Shown here one piece after another: positions 46,653-55,078 of a stretch of DNA of 64,000 nucleotides; position 1 is the first letter of the stretch, and every line of letters begins with the position of its first letter. A model generated the notes under the pieces. That model saw only the letters and a list, made by a program, of their open reading frames with translations, was not told where the DNA came from and searched no databases. Source of the stretch: Palleronia pelagia (GTDB lineage: Bacteria > Pseudomonadota > Alphaproteobacteria > Rhodobacterales > Rhodobacteraceae); NCBI RefSeq assembly GCF_900110115.1, contig NZ_FOCM01000002.1, positions 1 through 64,000 on the forward strand. The letters run 5' to 3'. The translations under genes were made by a program, and so were the position numbers.

Positions 46653-46675
46653 AGGTATTTGGGGAAAGATGAAGC
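46653..46675 (+). repeat. Dispersed 23-bp repeat, copy D
   Basis: On the plus strand, opposite to the genes: AGGTATTT, GGGG, then AAAGATGAAGC, preceded by a small GC hairpin gcctccggcgg. It fills the 64-base gap between cbiX and cobH. Confidence 0.75.
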
Positions 46676-46678
46676 CGC

Positions 46679-47887
46679 TCAGGCCTTCGTCCGGCGCGCG
46701 CTTTCGGGGCCCCAGGGATGATTGGCGTGGGGATACTCGGCGTGGTGATGGTGGTGATGATCGCCGTCGCCGTGATGATGGTGGTGATGGTGATCGTGGT
46801 GATGCTGCGCCTCGAGCCGGCAAAGCCCGGTGCAGAAGCTGTCGCAGAGCGCGCAGTCGGCCACGTTCGAGCCCGGCGCGCTGGCGCCCTGCCCTTCCAC
46901 GTGGTGGTGGTGGCTTTCCTGCACCGCGCCCACCTCGGCCTCGAAGCCCAGCACCTGGGTGCGGTACTTGCACAGCACACAGGTGGGTGGCGGCACCGGC
47001 CCCGCGGCCGGGTGGTCGGCGGTCAGGCGCTCGGCGGGTGCGACATGGGCATGGCGCCCGCCCTCGAAGGCCAGCACCTGCTCGCGGAAGGGGCAGATGC
47101 CGCAATTGGGGATCGGGTGATCCGTGTTCAGCTCCAGCACCCGTTCGGCGAAGGTGGCGAGCACCTGGTCGTGGTCGCCCAGGTAGCCGGCCTTCACGAA
47201 CTGCGTGTCGGGATGCGCGCCGGCCACGCGGTCGGTGAAGCCGTAGATCCGGTCGATGAGGATGCCCGAGAACAGGAAGTAGGGAAAAACCACCACGCGC
47301 TTGTAGCCGAGCTTGGCCACGTGCTGCAGGCACGGCTCGACCAGCGGGAAGGTCACGCCGGAATAGCCCACCTCGTGCCAGCCGAAGCCGATGCCCTCGT
47401 GCAGCATTCGCGCGATCTTGGCCACGTTGCCGTTCGCGTCGGGGTCCGAGGCCCCGCGCCCGATGACCACCAGGCAGGTGTCGTGCAGGTCGAGCTTGCC
47501 GTGTTCGGCATCGGCGGCGGCGACGGCATCGCGGATGCGGCCCGCGGCGGCCGCCAGCATCTTGGGGTCCACGCCCAGCTCGCGCCCGTAGCGGATCTCG
47601 ATCCCGTGCTGCGCGGCGTAGGTGTTCAGCACCGTCGGAATGTCGTTCTTGGCATGCATGGCGGCGAACAGCATCCCGGGCACTGCCAGGATCCGGTCGC
47701 AGCCGGCCTCGCGCAGGCGGTCCAGCCCGTCGCGGATCACCGGGTTGGCGAATTCGAGGTAGCCGTAATCGACGGCCCAGTCACGCGGCAGCCGGGCGGG
47801 CAGCTTCTCGGCCAGGGTCGCGAACTCGTCGACGGCCGACTGGCTGCGCGAGCCGTGGCCGCAGATCATGACGCCGGTCCGGCTCAC
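46679..47887 (-). CDS. cbiX: Sirohydrochlorin cobaltochelatase CbiX with Cys- and His-rich tail
   Basis: 402 residues. Inserts cobalt into sirohydrochlorin (CbiX-long type). Two chelatase domains occupy residues 1-250, with MICGHGSRSQSAVDEFATLAEKL and GWHEVGYSGVTFPLVEPCL carrying the catalytic histidines. The tail is unusual: CxxC pairs at 262/265 and 303/306, then Cys 345, 348, 352 and 356, and histidine runs at 326-329, 362-372 and 377-382. Such a tail is known in some CbiX proteins and is thought to hold metal or an Fe-S centre. The GTG start overlaps the small membrane-protein stop by 4 bases. Confidence 0.9.
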   Translation of the reverse strand: MSRTGVMICGHGSRSQSAVDEFATLAEKLPARLPRDWAVDYGYLEFANPVIRDGLDRLREAGCDRILAVPGMLFAAMHAKNDIPTVLNTYAAQHGIEIRYGRELGVDPKMLAAAAGRIRDAVAAADAEHGKLDLHDTCLVVIGRGASDPDANGNVAKIARMLHEGIGFGWHEVGYSGVTFPLVEPCLQHVAKLGYKRVVVFPYFLFSGILIDRIYGFTDRVAGAHPDTQFVKAGYLGDHDQVLATFAERVLELNTDHPIPNCGICPFREQVLAFEGGRHAHVAPAERLTADHPAAGPVPPPTCVLCKYRTQVLGFEAEVGAVQESHHHHVEGQGASAPGSNVADCALCDSFCTGLCRLEAQHHHDHHHHHHHGDGDHHHHHHAEYPHANHPWGPESARRTKA

Positions 47888-48099
47888 GCCGGTTGCTCCT
47901 CTTCGCTCTCCTCGGGTTCCGCCTTCGGCTCGGACTTGCCGCGCTTGCGCTCCTTCGCGGCCTGCCAGAGGCCGATCCCGATTGCGATACCAAGGCCCGC
48001 ACCGGCGACCCAGTGATCGTGACCCGCGAGCGGCCCGAGATGCCCCACATGGGCAAGCGCGGGGACGGGCAGGATCGCGAGGAAGATGGCAAGGCGCAT
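47884..48099 (-). CDS. Small His-rich exported membrane protein (DUF6732-like)
   Basis: 71 residues. Signal-like start MRLAIFLAILPVPALAH, a short mature N-terminus HVGHLGPLAGHDHWVAGAG with four histidines, a membrane segment (AGAGLGIAIGIGLWQAA) and a charged Glu/Lys tail. It resembles a small Rhodobacteraceae family I know as DUF6732; the match is from memory. It is the first gene of the cob operon, overlapping the cbiX start by 4 bases (GTGA), which suggests a link to cobalt handling, but this is only inferred. Confidence 0.65.
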   Translation of the reverse strand: MRLAIFLAILPVPALAHVGHLGPLAGHDHWVAGAGLGIAIGIGLWQAAKERKRGKSEPKAEPEESEEEQPA

Positions 48100-48378
48100 G
48101 GGCGGGCTCCTGTTCGGGGCGGGGCCATTCGGGCGCGCCGGGAATACCCTGACGATACCGCCCCGGCCCCCCGGTCTGGGTCGGGCCGCGTGACGGTCAC
48201 CTGTCCGGCCCCGACCGTGCGTGGTTTGGGGCGTCGTCGCGACTGCCTTACACCCCGTGCGGGGGCGTTGCAAAGACGAATGCGCGCAGATGTGCGCGGG
48301 CGCGCAGCCGCTCCGCGGTGTCTGCGGGCCGCGCGCGTCCTAGGTGTCAGATCAACGCAGTTTGGAAGGAGACGCGCG
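48100..48378. promoter_or_regulatory. Divergent region between the cob operon and the GST gene
   Basis: 279 bases, no gene. It should hold the cob operon promoter (leftward) and the GST promoter (rightward). One perfect hairpin, CCCCGTGCGGGG (48253-48264), is visible. I looked for a cobalamin riboswitch and did not find a convincing one. Confidence 0.5.
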
Positions 48379-49368
48379 ATGGGCAAGCTGGTGGACGGCA
48401 TCTGGACGGACCAATGGTACGACACCGAGAGCACGGGTGGCGAATTCAAGCGCTCGAGCTCGGACTACCGCAACTGGATCACCGCCGACGGCAGCGCCGG
48501 CCCCACGGGTGAAGGCGGCTTCCGGGCCGAACCGCACCGCTATCACCTCTACGTCTCCTACGCCTGCCCCTGGGCCAGCCGGGCGCTGGCCTTCCTCAAA
48601 CTCAAGCAGCTCGAGGACATCATCGGCGTGTCGGTGGTGCATCCCCACATGCTGGGCGACGGCTGGAGCTTCGACAGCGATTACCCCGGTGCCACCGGCG
48701 ACACCGTCTACGGCCTGCCCTTCGCGCGAGACATCTACCTGCGCGCGGACCCCAAGACGACGGGCCGCGTCACCGTGCCGATCCTGTGGGATCTGCAACG
48801 CGAGACCATCGTCAGCAACGAATCGTCCGAGATCATTCGGATGCTGAACTCGGCCTTCGACGGGATCACCGGCAATACCGACGACTACTGGCCCGAGGAC
48901 CTTCGCGACGCCATAGAGCCGGTGAACGAACGGATCTACGAAACCGTCAATAACGGGGTCTACAAGGCAGGCTTCGCCACGTCGCAATCGGCATACGAGG
49001 ACGCGGTCGTGCCGCTGTTCGACAGCCTGGACTGGATCGAGGGGGTTCTGGCCAACAACCGCTACCTTCTGGGCGACCGCATCACCGAAGCCGACTGGCG
49101 CCTGTTCGTGACGCTGGTGCGGTTCGACCCGGTCTACCACCTGCACTTCAAGTGCAACCGCCGCCGGATCGTGGATTATCCCAACCTGTGGGCCTACACG
49201 CGCGAACTTTACCAGTGGCGGACGCCGGATGGCGGGCGGGTGGCCGACACGGTGAACTTCGACCACATCGTGCAGCATTATCACTACAGCCACGACAACA
49301 TTAATCCGCACCGGATCATTCCGATCAACCCGGTGCTGGACTGGGAGGCGCCCCACGGCCGCGGCTAG
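48379..49368 (+). CDS. Glutathione S-transferase family, glutathionyl-hydroquinone reductase type
   Basis: 329 residues. Removes glutathione from glutathionylated (hydro)quinones in the Xi class. It starts MGKLVDGIWTDQWYDT, includes WITADGSAG, and has the catalytic cysteine in YVSYACPWASRALAF near 60. The C-terminal helical domain ends with NPHRIIPINPVLDWEAPHGRG; the length and layout match the YqjG/ECM4 type. AAGGAG lies upstream of the ATG. It is divergent from the cob operon and convergent with metK, whose 3' end contains a terminator for it. Confidence 0.9.
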   Translation: MGKLVDGIWTDQWYDTESTGGEFKRSSSDYRNWITADGSAGPTGEGGFRAEPHRYHLYVSYACPWASRALAFLKLKQLEDIIGVSVVHPHMLGDGWSFDSDYPGATGDTVYGLPFARDIYLRADPKTTGRVTVPILWDLQRETIVSNESSEIIRMLNSAFDGITGNTDDYWPEDLRDAIEPVNERIYETVNNGVYKAGFATSQSAYEDAVVPLFDSLDWIEGVLANNRYLLGDRITEADWRLFVTLVRFDPVYHLHFKCNRRRIVDYPNLWAYTRELYQWRTPDGGRVADTVNFDHIVQHYHYSHDNINPHRIIPINPVLDWEAPHGRG

Positions 49369-49388
49369 GCCGCCGCGGGGCGCCCGTC

Positions 49389-49409
49389 AGGCGGTCAGAC
49401 CGCCTTTTT
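49389..49409 (+). terminator. Terminator for the GST gene, overlapping the metK 3' end
   Basis: A 7-bp perfect stem, aggcggt / accgcct, with a 3-base loop, then ttttt. Most of it lies inside the last codons of the convergent metK gene. Confidence 0.8.
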
Positions 49410-50576
49410 CAACGCGTCGGCCAGGTCGGTCCGCTCCCACGAGAAGCCGCCATCGGCTTCGGGCGCGCGGCCGAAATGGCCGTAGGCCGCCGTGCGCTGA
49501 TAGATCGGGCGGTTCAGTTGCAGGTGTTCGCGGATGCCGCGCGGGGTCAGGTCCATGCAGGCATAGCAGGCCTTCTCGATCTGCTCCTCGTGGACCTCGC
49601 CGGTGCCGTAGGTGTCCGCATAGATCGACAGGGGCTTGGCCACGCCGATGGCATAGCTCAGCTGGATGGTGCAGCGCTTGGCCATGCCGCTGGCCACCAC
49701 GTTCTTGGCGAGGTAGCGCGCGGCATAGGCGGCCGAGCGGTCGACCTTGGTGGGATCCTTGCCCGAGAACGCACCGCCGCCGTGGGGCGCGGCCCCGCCA
49801 TAGGTGTCGACGATGATTTTGCGCCCGGTCAGGCCCGCGTCGCCGTCGGGTCCGCCGATGACGAAGACGCCGGTGGGATTCACCCACCACTCGGTCGCAT
49901 CGGTCAGCCAGCCATCGGGCAGGACTTCGCGGATATAGGGCTCGACGATTGCGCGGATATCGTCGCTGGTCTGGGTGTCGTGTGCGTGCTGGGTGGACAG
50001 CACGATCTGGCTGACCTCGACCGGCTTGCCCTTCTCGTAGCGCAGCGAGATCTGCGACTTGGCGTCGGGACCCAGCGTCGGTTCGGTCCCGTCCTTGCGG
50101 ACCTCGGCCAGGCGCTTGAGGATCTGGTGGGCGTAGTGGATCGGCGCCGGCATCAGCTCGGGCGTGTCCTCGACCGCGTAGCCGAACATGATGCCCTGGT
50201 CGCCCGCACCCTCGTCCTTGTCCTCGGAGCCGTCGACACCCTGCGCGATATGGGCGGACTGGGCGTGCAGCAGGTTCGTCACCTCGCAGGTGTTCCAGTG
50301 GAACTTGTCCTGCTCGTAGCCGATGTCGCGGATGCAGTCCCGGGCGATCCCCTCGATCCGGCCAAGGTAGTCGTCCAGCTTGGCCTTGTCAGACAGTCCG
50401 ACCTCGCCGCCGATCACGACGCGGTTCGTCGTCGCAAAGGTCTCGGCCGCCACGCGGGCCTCGGGTTCTTCGGCCAGGAAGGCGTCCAGAACAGCGTCGG
50501 AGATGCGGTCGCACACCTTGTCGGGGTGCCCCTCGGAAACGGATTCCGAGGTGAAGATATAGTCCTGCCGTGGCAT
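49395..50576 (-). CDS. metK: S-adenosylmethionine synthetase
   Basis: 393 residues. Makes SAM from methionine and ATP. The N-terminus [31 protein letters not shown] is the family start; [12 protein letters not shown] (ATP site) and [29 protein letters not shown] (P-loop-like) follow. The start is ATG 50574-50576, with the ribosome site GGAGCA inside the riboswitch at 50581-50627, so expression is probably repressed by SAM. It is convergent with the GST gene. Confidence 0.97.
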   Translation of the reverse strand: MPRQDYIFTSESVSEGHPDKVCDRISDAVLDAFLAEEPEARVAAETFATTNRVVIGGEVGLSDKAKLDDYLGRIEGIARDCIRDIGYEQDKFHWNTCEVTNLLHAQSAHIAQGVDGSEDKDEGAGDQGIMFGYAVEDTPELMPAPIHYAHQILKRLAEVRKDGTEPTLGPDAKSQISLRYEKGKPVEVSQIVLSTQHAHDTQTSDDIRAIVEPYIREVLPDGWLTDATEWWVNPTGVFVIGGPDGDAGLTGRKIIVDTYGGAAPHGGGAFSGKDPTKVDRSAAYAARYLAKNVVASGMAKRCTIQLSYAIGVAKPLSIYADTYGTGEVHEEQIEKACYACMDLTPRGIREHLQLNRPIYQRTAAYGHFGRAPEADGGFSWERTDLADALKKAV

Positions 50577-50580
50577 GAAT

Positions 50581-50627
50581 TGCTCCATTAAGGTCATGGG
50601 ATACGCGTCAGGAAGCCGTTGCGCACC
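50581..50627 (-). ncRNA. SAM/SAH riboswitch upstream of metK
   Basis: On the minus strand the leader reads GGTGCGC, AACGGCTTCCTGAC, GCGTATCC, a linker, then TTAATGGAGCA and, 4 bases later, the metK ATG. This matches the conserved core of the SAM/SAH riboswitch class (AACGGCTTCCTG plus ATTGGAGCA). GGTGCGC can pair with GCGTATCC around a bulge to form P1; GCTTCC in the loop can pair with GGAGC, burying the Shine-Dalgarno. Rhodobacterales-specific class; not experimentally shown here. Confidence 0.88.
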
Positions 50628-50644
50628 CTCGGGTTCCAATGCCC

Positions 50645-52183
50645 CTATTCGGTTGACAGCTGCCGATCAAGCTGTCTTTCGCGTCGTGCGAGCACGGCCG
50701 ACGCCGCCAGACCCAGCAACACAAGCGCGACCCAGGGCCAGTCGCCGGTGCGAGCATAGACCGTGGGCGCGCCCGCCGGCGGCAGCGGATGATCGAAAAA
50801 TCCCGTTTCGCCCAGCGGCAGGGATGCCAGAACCCGCCCGCGCGCGTCGATCACCGCCGAGATCCCGGTATTGGCCACGCGCACCATGGGCAGCCCCTGC
50901 TCGATGCTGCGCATGCGCGCCTGCGCAAGCGATTGCTGCGGGCCGGCGAAGGTGCCGAACCACGCGTCGTTCGTCACCTGCAACAGCCAGTCGGGCCGCT
51001 CGGGCGCGCCCGAGACGTCTTGCGGAAAGATCGCCTCGTAGCAGATCAGGGGCAGCGCGCGACCCAGGGGGCCGAAATCCATTAGCCGCGGGCCCGGCCC
51101 CGCCGAGTAGCCGTAGCCGTCCTGCGCGGCAAAGCTGCGCAGGCCCAGGTAGCGCGCAAGGCTGCCCAGCGGGATGAACTCGCCGAAGGGCACCAGGTGG
51201 TGCTTGTCGTACGTGTCTTCGATGCCGCCCTCGGGCCCCAGCAGGAGAAGCGAGTTGTAGATCCGCGCGCCGTCGATCCGCTGCACGCCGAAGGCGACCG
51301 GCACGCCCCCGGCGGCGTCTGCCACGAAGTCCAGCGCCGGGTGGCCCGGCGTGATGCTGTAGGGAATCGCGGTCTCGGGCCAGACGACCAGGTCCGGACG
51401 CGACCCGACACCGCGATCCGCGGTGGCGTCCAGCAGGCGGCGGAAATAGGTCTGCGCGTGGTCCGGATCCCACTTGCGATCCTGCGGCGCATTGGGCTGC
51501 ACCAGGCGCAGCACCGGCGCGTCGGCGGTGGCCTCGGGCGCGGGTGGAACCAGCATCCCACCCAGCATGACCAGCGCCCACAGCGACACGAGGCCCATGG
51601 CGGGCCGCAGCCAGCCGGACGCGACCGCCGCGATACCCACCGCCAGCGCGGTGAGCAGCGTCAGGCCGTGCGGTCCTATCCAGCTTGCCAGTTGCGCAGC
51701 GGCCGTCTCGGTCCAGACATAGCCGAGCAAGGCCCAGGGAAAGCCGGTGAGCAGGTAGGTGCGCAGCAGCTCGACCCCCGCCAGCGACAGCGCGAAGGCC
51801 GGCACGAATCGCCCCCGGTCACCGCCAAGCCAGCGCGCCAGCGCGAAGGCCCCGGCCCAGAACGCGCCGAACCCCACGGCCATGAAGACCAGGGCGAAGG
51901 GCGCCATCCAGCCATGGCGCGCCACGTCCACGAAGAACGGCTCGACGATCCAATGCAGGGTGACGGCAAAATAGCCGGTGCCGGTGGCCAGCCCGACCCA
52001 GGCGGCGCGGCGCGGGCCCGCCGCGCGCCACGCGATACGGGCGGCAAGCGCCAGGGCGACCAGCGCGACGGGCGGAAGCGCGAAGGGCACCTGCCCCAGT
52101 CCTGCGACCGCGCCGGCAAGCGCCGCGAGCGGATAGGCCCACCGCCCGGTTGCCACGCGGGTCGGCGCCGCGCCGTCACTCAT
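50645..52183 (-). CDS. lnt: Apolipoprotein N-acyltransferase
   Basis: 512 residues. Inner-membrane enzyme that N-acylates lipoproteins after signal removal. Six or so N-terminal membrane helices, then a nitrilase-like periplasmic domain: catalytic Glu in VWPETAIPY, Lys in [17 protein letters not shown], Cys in [11 protein letters not shown]-terminal membrane segment closes the protein. Start ATG 52181-52183; the first bases overlap the corC stop by 8. It ends 18 bases before the metK riboswitch. Confidence 0.94.
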   Translation of the reverse strand: MSDGAAPTRVATGRWAYPLAALAGAVAGLGQVPFALPPVALVALALAARIAWRAAGPRRAAWVGLATGTGYFAVTLHWIVEPFFVDVARHGWMAPFALVFMAVGFGAFWAGAFALARWLGGDRGRFVPAFALSLAGVELLRTYLLTGFPWALLGYVWTETAAAQLASWIGPHGLTLLTALAVGIAAVASGWLRPAMGLVSLWALVMLGGMLVPPAPEATADAPVLRLVQPNAPQDRKWDPDHAQTYFRRLLDATADRGVGSRPDLVVWPETAIPYSITPGHPALDFVADAAGGVPVAFGVQRIDGARIYNSLLLLGPEGGIEDTYDKHHLVPFGEFIPLGSLARYLGLRSFAAQDGYGYSAGPGPRLMDFGPLGRALPLICYEAIFPQDVSGAPERPDWLLQVTNDAWFGTFAGPQQSLAQARMRSIEQGLPMVRVANTGISAVIDARGRVLASLPLGETGFFDHPLPPAGAPTVYARTGDWPWVALVLLGLAASAVLARRERQLDRQLSTE

Positions 52184-53036
52184 CCGTGGTATCGGGCACC
52201 CGGACGCGCAGACGCTTGAGCCGGCGGGCGTCGGCGTCGATGATCTCGAACTCGGGGCCCGCAGGGTGCGGGATAACCTCGCCCCGGGTGGGCACACGGC
52301 CGGTCAACAGCACCACCAGCCCGCCGAGGGTATCGATCTCTTCCTCTTCCTCGGGGTCGACCAGCCGCATCCCGATCTCGTCCTCGAACTCGTCCAGCGG
52401 GGTCTTGGCCTGCGCCAGGTAGCTGCCGCCCTGCTCCACCGTCCAGAACTTGTCTTCCTCGGTGTCGTGCTCGTCCTCGATCTGGCCGATGACCTGTTCG
52501 ATCAGGTCCTCGATCGTCACGAGGCCGTCGACCCCGCCATATTCGTCGATCACCAGCGCCATGTGCATCCGATCCGTCTGCATCTTCTGCAAAAGGACCC
52601 CGATGGGCATGGAGGGCGGCGCGTAGATCAGCGGGCGCATCATCTCGCGCAGGTCATGGCTCGTGTGTCCGCCGAAGCCGTGGCGCAGGGCGAAATCCTT
52701 CAGGTGCACCATGCCCAGCGGCGAATCGAGCGTGCCGTCATAGACGGGAAGCCGGGTCAGGCCCGACTCCTTGAAGACGTCGACCAGTTCTTCCAGCGTG
52801 ATCTCCACCGGGACCGATACGATCTCGACCGAGGGGATCGCCACGTCCTCGACCCGCATCCGCCGCAGGTTCAGAAGCCCGGGGGGCGTCCGCGATTGCG
52901 GCGAGCCGTCGTCCTCCTCGTCCTCGGAGGGGGCGAAAGCATCGAAGAGCCGTCCGAAAAAACCCTTGTCGGAACTCTCTTCGTCGTCGGGTTCGGGGGC
53001 CTGCCGGCCACCGCCCGTGTCGTCTGCGTGGGTCAT
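52176..53036 (-). CDS. corC: Hemolysin-family CBS-domain protein (CorC-like)
   Basis: 286 residues. Two CBS domains (MRVEDVAIPSVEIVSVPVEITLEELVDVF and PSMPIGVLLQKMQTDRMHMALVIDEYGGVDGLVTIEDLIEQVIGQ) followed by a CorC/HlyC C-terminal domain (GRVPTRGEVIPHPAGPEFEIIDADARRLKRLRV). Lacks membrane helices. In Escherichia coli such proteins affect Mg/Co resistance; direct ion transport is not established. It sits between ybeY and lnt with 4- and 8-base overlaps. Confidence 0.92.
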   Translation of the reverse strand: MTHADDTGGGRQAPEPDDEESSDKGFFGRLFDAFAPSEDEEDDGSPQSRTPPGLLNLRRMRVEDVAIPSVEIVSVPVEITLEELVDVFKESGLTRLPVYDGTLDSPLGMVHLKDFALRHGFGGHTSHDLREMMRPLIYAPPSMPIGVLLQKMQTDRMHMALVIDEYGGVDGLVTIEDLIEQVIGQIEDEHDTEEDKFWTVEQGGSYLAQAKTPLDEFEDEIGMRLVDPEEEEEIDTLGGLVVLLTGRVPTRGEVIPHPAGPEFEIIDADARRLKRLRVRVPDTTDE

Positions 53037-53602
53037 CTCACCTTTCCGTCGGTCGCATCCTGTGGCGCATATGGATCGTGAAGCCCCAGTCGCGCAAGTA
53101 TTTCGGTTTCGAGACGCTCCATCAGGTCGCCATCGGCGTCGTCCTCGTGGTCGAAGCCCAACAGGTGCAGCGTCGCGTGGACGATCAGATGTGTCGCGTG
53201 GTCGCCCAAGGCAAGCCCGCCCGCCTCGGCCTCGCGCGCGCAGGTGTCGAAGGCGATGGCGATATCGCCCAGCTCGGGGTCTGTCGGATCCGGCGGATCG
53301 GGCATGGCCCCGGACGCATCGGCGCCGCGTTCGTCCGAGGGCCAGGACAGCACGTTGGTCGGTGTGCCCTTGCCGCGGAAATCGCCGTTAAGCACACGGA
53401 TCCGGTCGTCGTCACAGGCCAGCAGGCTGATCTCCCAGCCGTGTCCGAGGCCCAGGTGGTCCAGCACGGCCCGCGCGCTGGTATCGGCCAGCGTCTCGAG
53501 CCCGATGGCGTTCCAACGGGCATCCTCGAGCACGACGTCCACCAGAAGCGCGGGGTCCCCCTGCGTGTCGGCATCGGACCGGGAAGCGGAGGTGTCAGCC
53601 AT
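53033..53602 (-). CDS. ybeY: Endoribonuclease YbeY
   Basis: 189 residues. Zinc-dependent RNase involved in 16S rRNA maturation. The metal site HATLHLLGFDHE (HxxxHxxxxxH) is near residues 150-161, with RGKGTPTNVLSWP and GDIAIAFDTC upstream as in the family. Start ATG 53600-53602, overlapping the phoH stop by 8 bases; the end overlaps corC by 4 bases. Confidence 0.95.
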   Translation of the reverse strand: MADTSASRSDADTQGDPALLVDVVLEDARWNAIGLETLADTSARAVLDHLGLGHGWEISLLACDDDRIRVLNGDFRGKGTPTNVLSWPSDERGADASGAMPDPPDPTDPELGDIAIAFDTCAREAEAGGLALGDHATHLIVHATLHLLGFDHEDDADGDLMERLETEILARLGLHDPYAPQDATDGKVR

Positions 53603-54614
53603 CGGCCTCGTAGGCCTCGATGATGGCGGCAACCAGCGGATGGCGCACGACATCGCGCGAGGTGAAATAGTTGAACCCGATCTTGGGGATCTGCTTCAGC
53701 AGCCGCTCGGCATCCGACAGGCCCGAGACCTGCCCGCGCGGCAGATCGATCTGCGTGCGGTCGCCGGTGATGACCATGCGCGACCCCTCGCCCAGGCGCG
53801 TCAGGAACATCTTCATCTGCATGCCGGTGGCGTTCTGCGCCTCGTCCAGCACCACGAAGGCGTTCGACAGCGTGCGCCCGCGCATGAAGGCCAGCGGCGC
53901 GATCTCGATCCGCTTTTCCTCGATCAGCTTGGCGGTCATCTTGCCCGGCATGAAATCGTTCAGCGCGTCGTAGAGCGGCTGCATGTAGGGGTCGACCTTG
54001 TCCTTCATGTCGCCTGGCAGGAAGCCCAGCCGCTCGCCCGCCTCGACGGCCGGGCGGCTCAGGATGATGCGATCGACCTGCCCGTTGATGAACATGTTCA
54101 CGCCGACGGCGACGGCGAGGTAGGTCTTGCCGGTGCCCGCCGGCCCGATGCCGAAGGCCAGTTCATTGTCGAACAGAGACCGGACATAGGCCTTCTGCGC
54201 GTCGGTGCGCGGCTCGACCAGTTTCTTGCGGGTCTTGATCTCGATCGGGCCGCGCTGGAACATCTCCATCTGCGCGTCCGGCGCGGTGGTGTCGTCTTCG
54301 ACCGGGCCCATGCGCAGGGCGCTGTCCACGTCCCCCGGCTCGACGGTCTTGCCCGCCTCCAACCGCTGGTAAAGCCCCTGTAATACATCGGCGGCGCGCG
54401 CCGTTGCATCGGGGTCGCCCATGACCATCAACTGGTTGCCGCGGCGCACGATCTGCGTCTCGAGCGCCTGCTCGATCATCGCCAGGTTGGCGTCGAACTG
54501 GCCGCAAAGGTCGATCAGAAGGCGATTGTCTGGAAATTCGAGCAACGTTTCGCCGGGGCGGTTGGCCAGGGCAATGTCGGACGTTGCGGTGGCTTGGCTG
54601 GGGGGAAGGGCCAA
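53595..54614 (-). CDS. phoH: PhoH-like ATPase (YbeZ)
   Basis: 339 residues. Cytoplasmic P-loop ATPase: Walker A GPAGTGKTYLAVA (near 155), Walker B AFVVLDEAQNATGMQMKMFLTRLGEGSRMVITGD with the DEAQ motif. The start is TTG at 54612-54614, backed by GGAGGA six bases upstream; no closer ATG. It leads into ybeY-corC-lnt with small overlaps. The wider neighbourhood is the usual miaB-phoH-ybeY-corC-lnt set, here with two extra genes between miaB and phoH. Confidence 0.93.
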   Translation of the reverse strand: MALPPSQATATSDIALANRPGETLLEFPDNRLLIDLCGQFDANLAMIEQALETQIVRRGNQLMVMGDPDATARAADVLQGLYQRLEAGKTVEPGDVDSALRMGPVEDDTTAPDAQMEMFQRGPIEIKTRKKLVEPRTDAQKAYVRSLFDNELAFGIGPAGTGKTYLAVAVGVNMFINGQVDRIILSRPAVEAGERLGFLPGDMKDKVDPYMQPLYDALNDFMPGKMTAKLIEEKRIEIAPLAFMRGRTLSNAFVVLDEAQNATGMQMKMFLTRLGEGSRMVITGDRTQIDLPRGQVSGLSDAERLLKQIPKIGFNYFTSRDVVRHPLVAAIIEAYEADG

Positions 54615-54718
54615 ACAGTCCTCCGAAATGGCGGTTATGATGTAGATATGGTGGGGCCTTCAGGGCGCCCACGCAAGGGAAAGTGGTGCCGTTCGCCGCG
54701 ACGGCCACGCATTTGAAC

Positions 54719-54753
54719 GAAAAAGCCGCGCGAAGCGAACGCCCGCGCGGCTT
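54719..54753 (-). terminator. Terminator after the small lipoprotein gene
   Basis: A 10-bp stem, aagccgcgcg (54723-54732) / cgcgcggctt (54744-54753), with an 11-base loop. On the minus strand it ends in TTTTTCG, so it stops the OmpA/lipoprotein transcript before phoH. Confidence 0.85.
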
Positions 54754-54776
54754 GTCTGCCAGGAAAGTCGCGTGAC

Positions 54777-55073
54777 CTAGATCGGGTCGGGCACGGGCGA
54801 GCCCACGCCGTCGGGACCGTGCAGCGTGAACGGCGGCAGCAGGCCGCAGACCGGCTTGCCATAACGGTCCAGGCGGTTGGTCTGGTAGCCCTCGATGCCA
54901 TCGTCGATGGCCCAGTGTTCGCAGCCGTCGCCATCGACCCAGATACCGGGCGTCTTGGTGAGATTTTGCAGGCTTTTCGAATCGAAGCCGCGGTCGATGG
55001 TCTGATTGGTCTTCGGCCCGCAAGCGGCGAGGGCCAGCACGCCGGCCAGGATGATGAAAGGTGTCTTGGTCAT
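54777..55073 (-). CDS. Small lipoprotein with a DGCEHW motif
   Basis: 98 residues. Lipoprotein signal MTKTPFIILAGVLALAAC (lipobox LAAC). Residues 43-76 form a compact motif (IWVDGDGCEHW, DDGIEGY, NRLDRYGKPVC), matching residues 38-71 of the OmpA protein next door at 23 of 34 positions, with two cysteines and a histidine. Function unknown; the motif may be a small disulfide- or metal-stabilised module. Start ATG 55071-55073, AGGTGA upstream; five bases follow the OmpA stop, so they are co-translated. Confidence 0.75.
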   Translation of the reverse strand: MTKTPFIILAGVLALAACGPKTNQTIDRGFDSKSLQNLTKTPGIWVDGDGCEHWAIDDGIEGYQTNRLDRYGKPVCGLLPPFTLHGPDGVGSPVPDPI

Positions 55074-55078
55074 GGCGC

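Noticed and set aside
48100-48264. Possible cobalamin riboswitch before the cob operon
   Set aside because: On the minus strand there is a fragment CGTCAGGGTATTCC somewhat like the end of the B12 box, but the conserved core (GGTGnAA...CCCGCnACTGT) is missing. A covariance search would decide.
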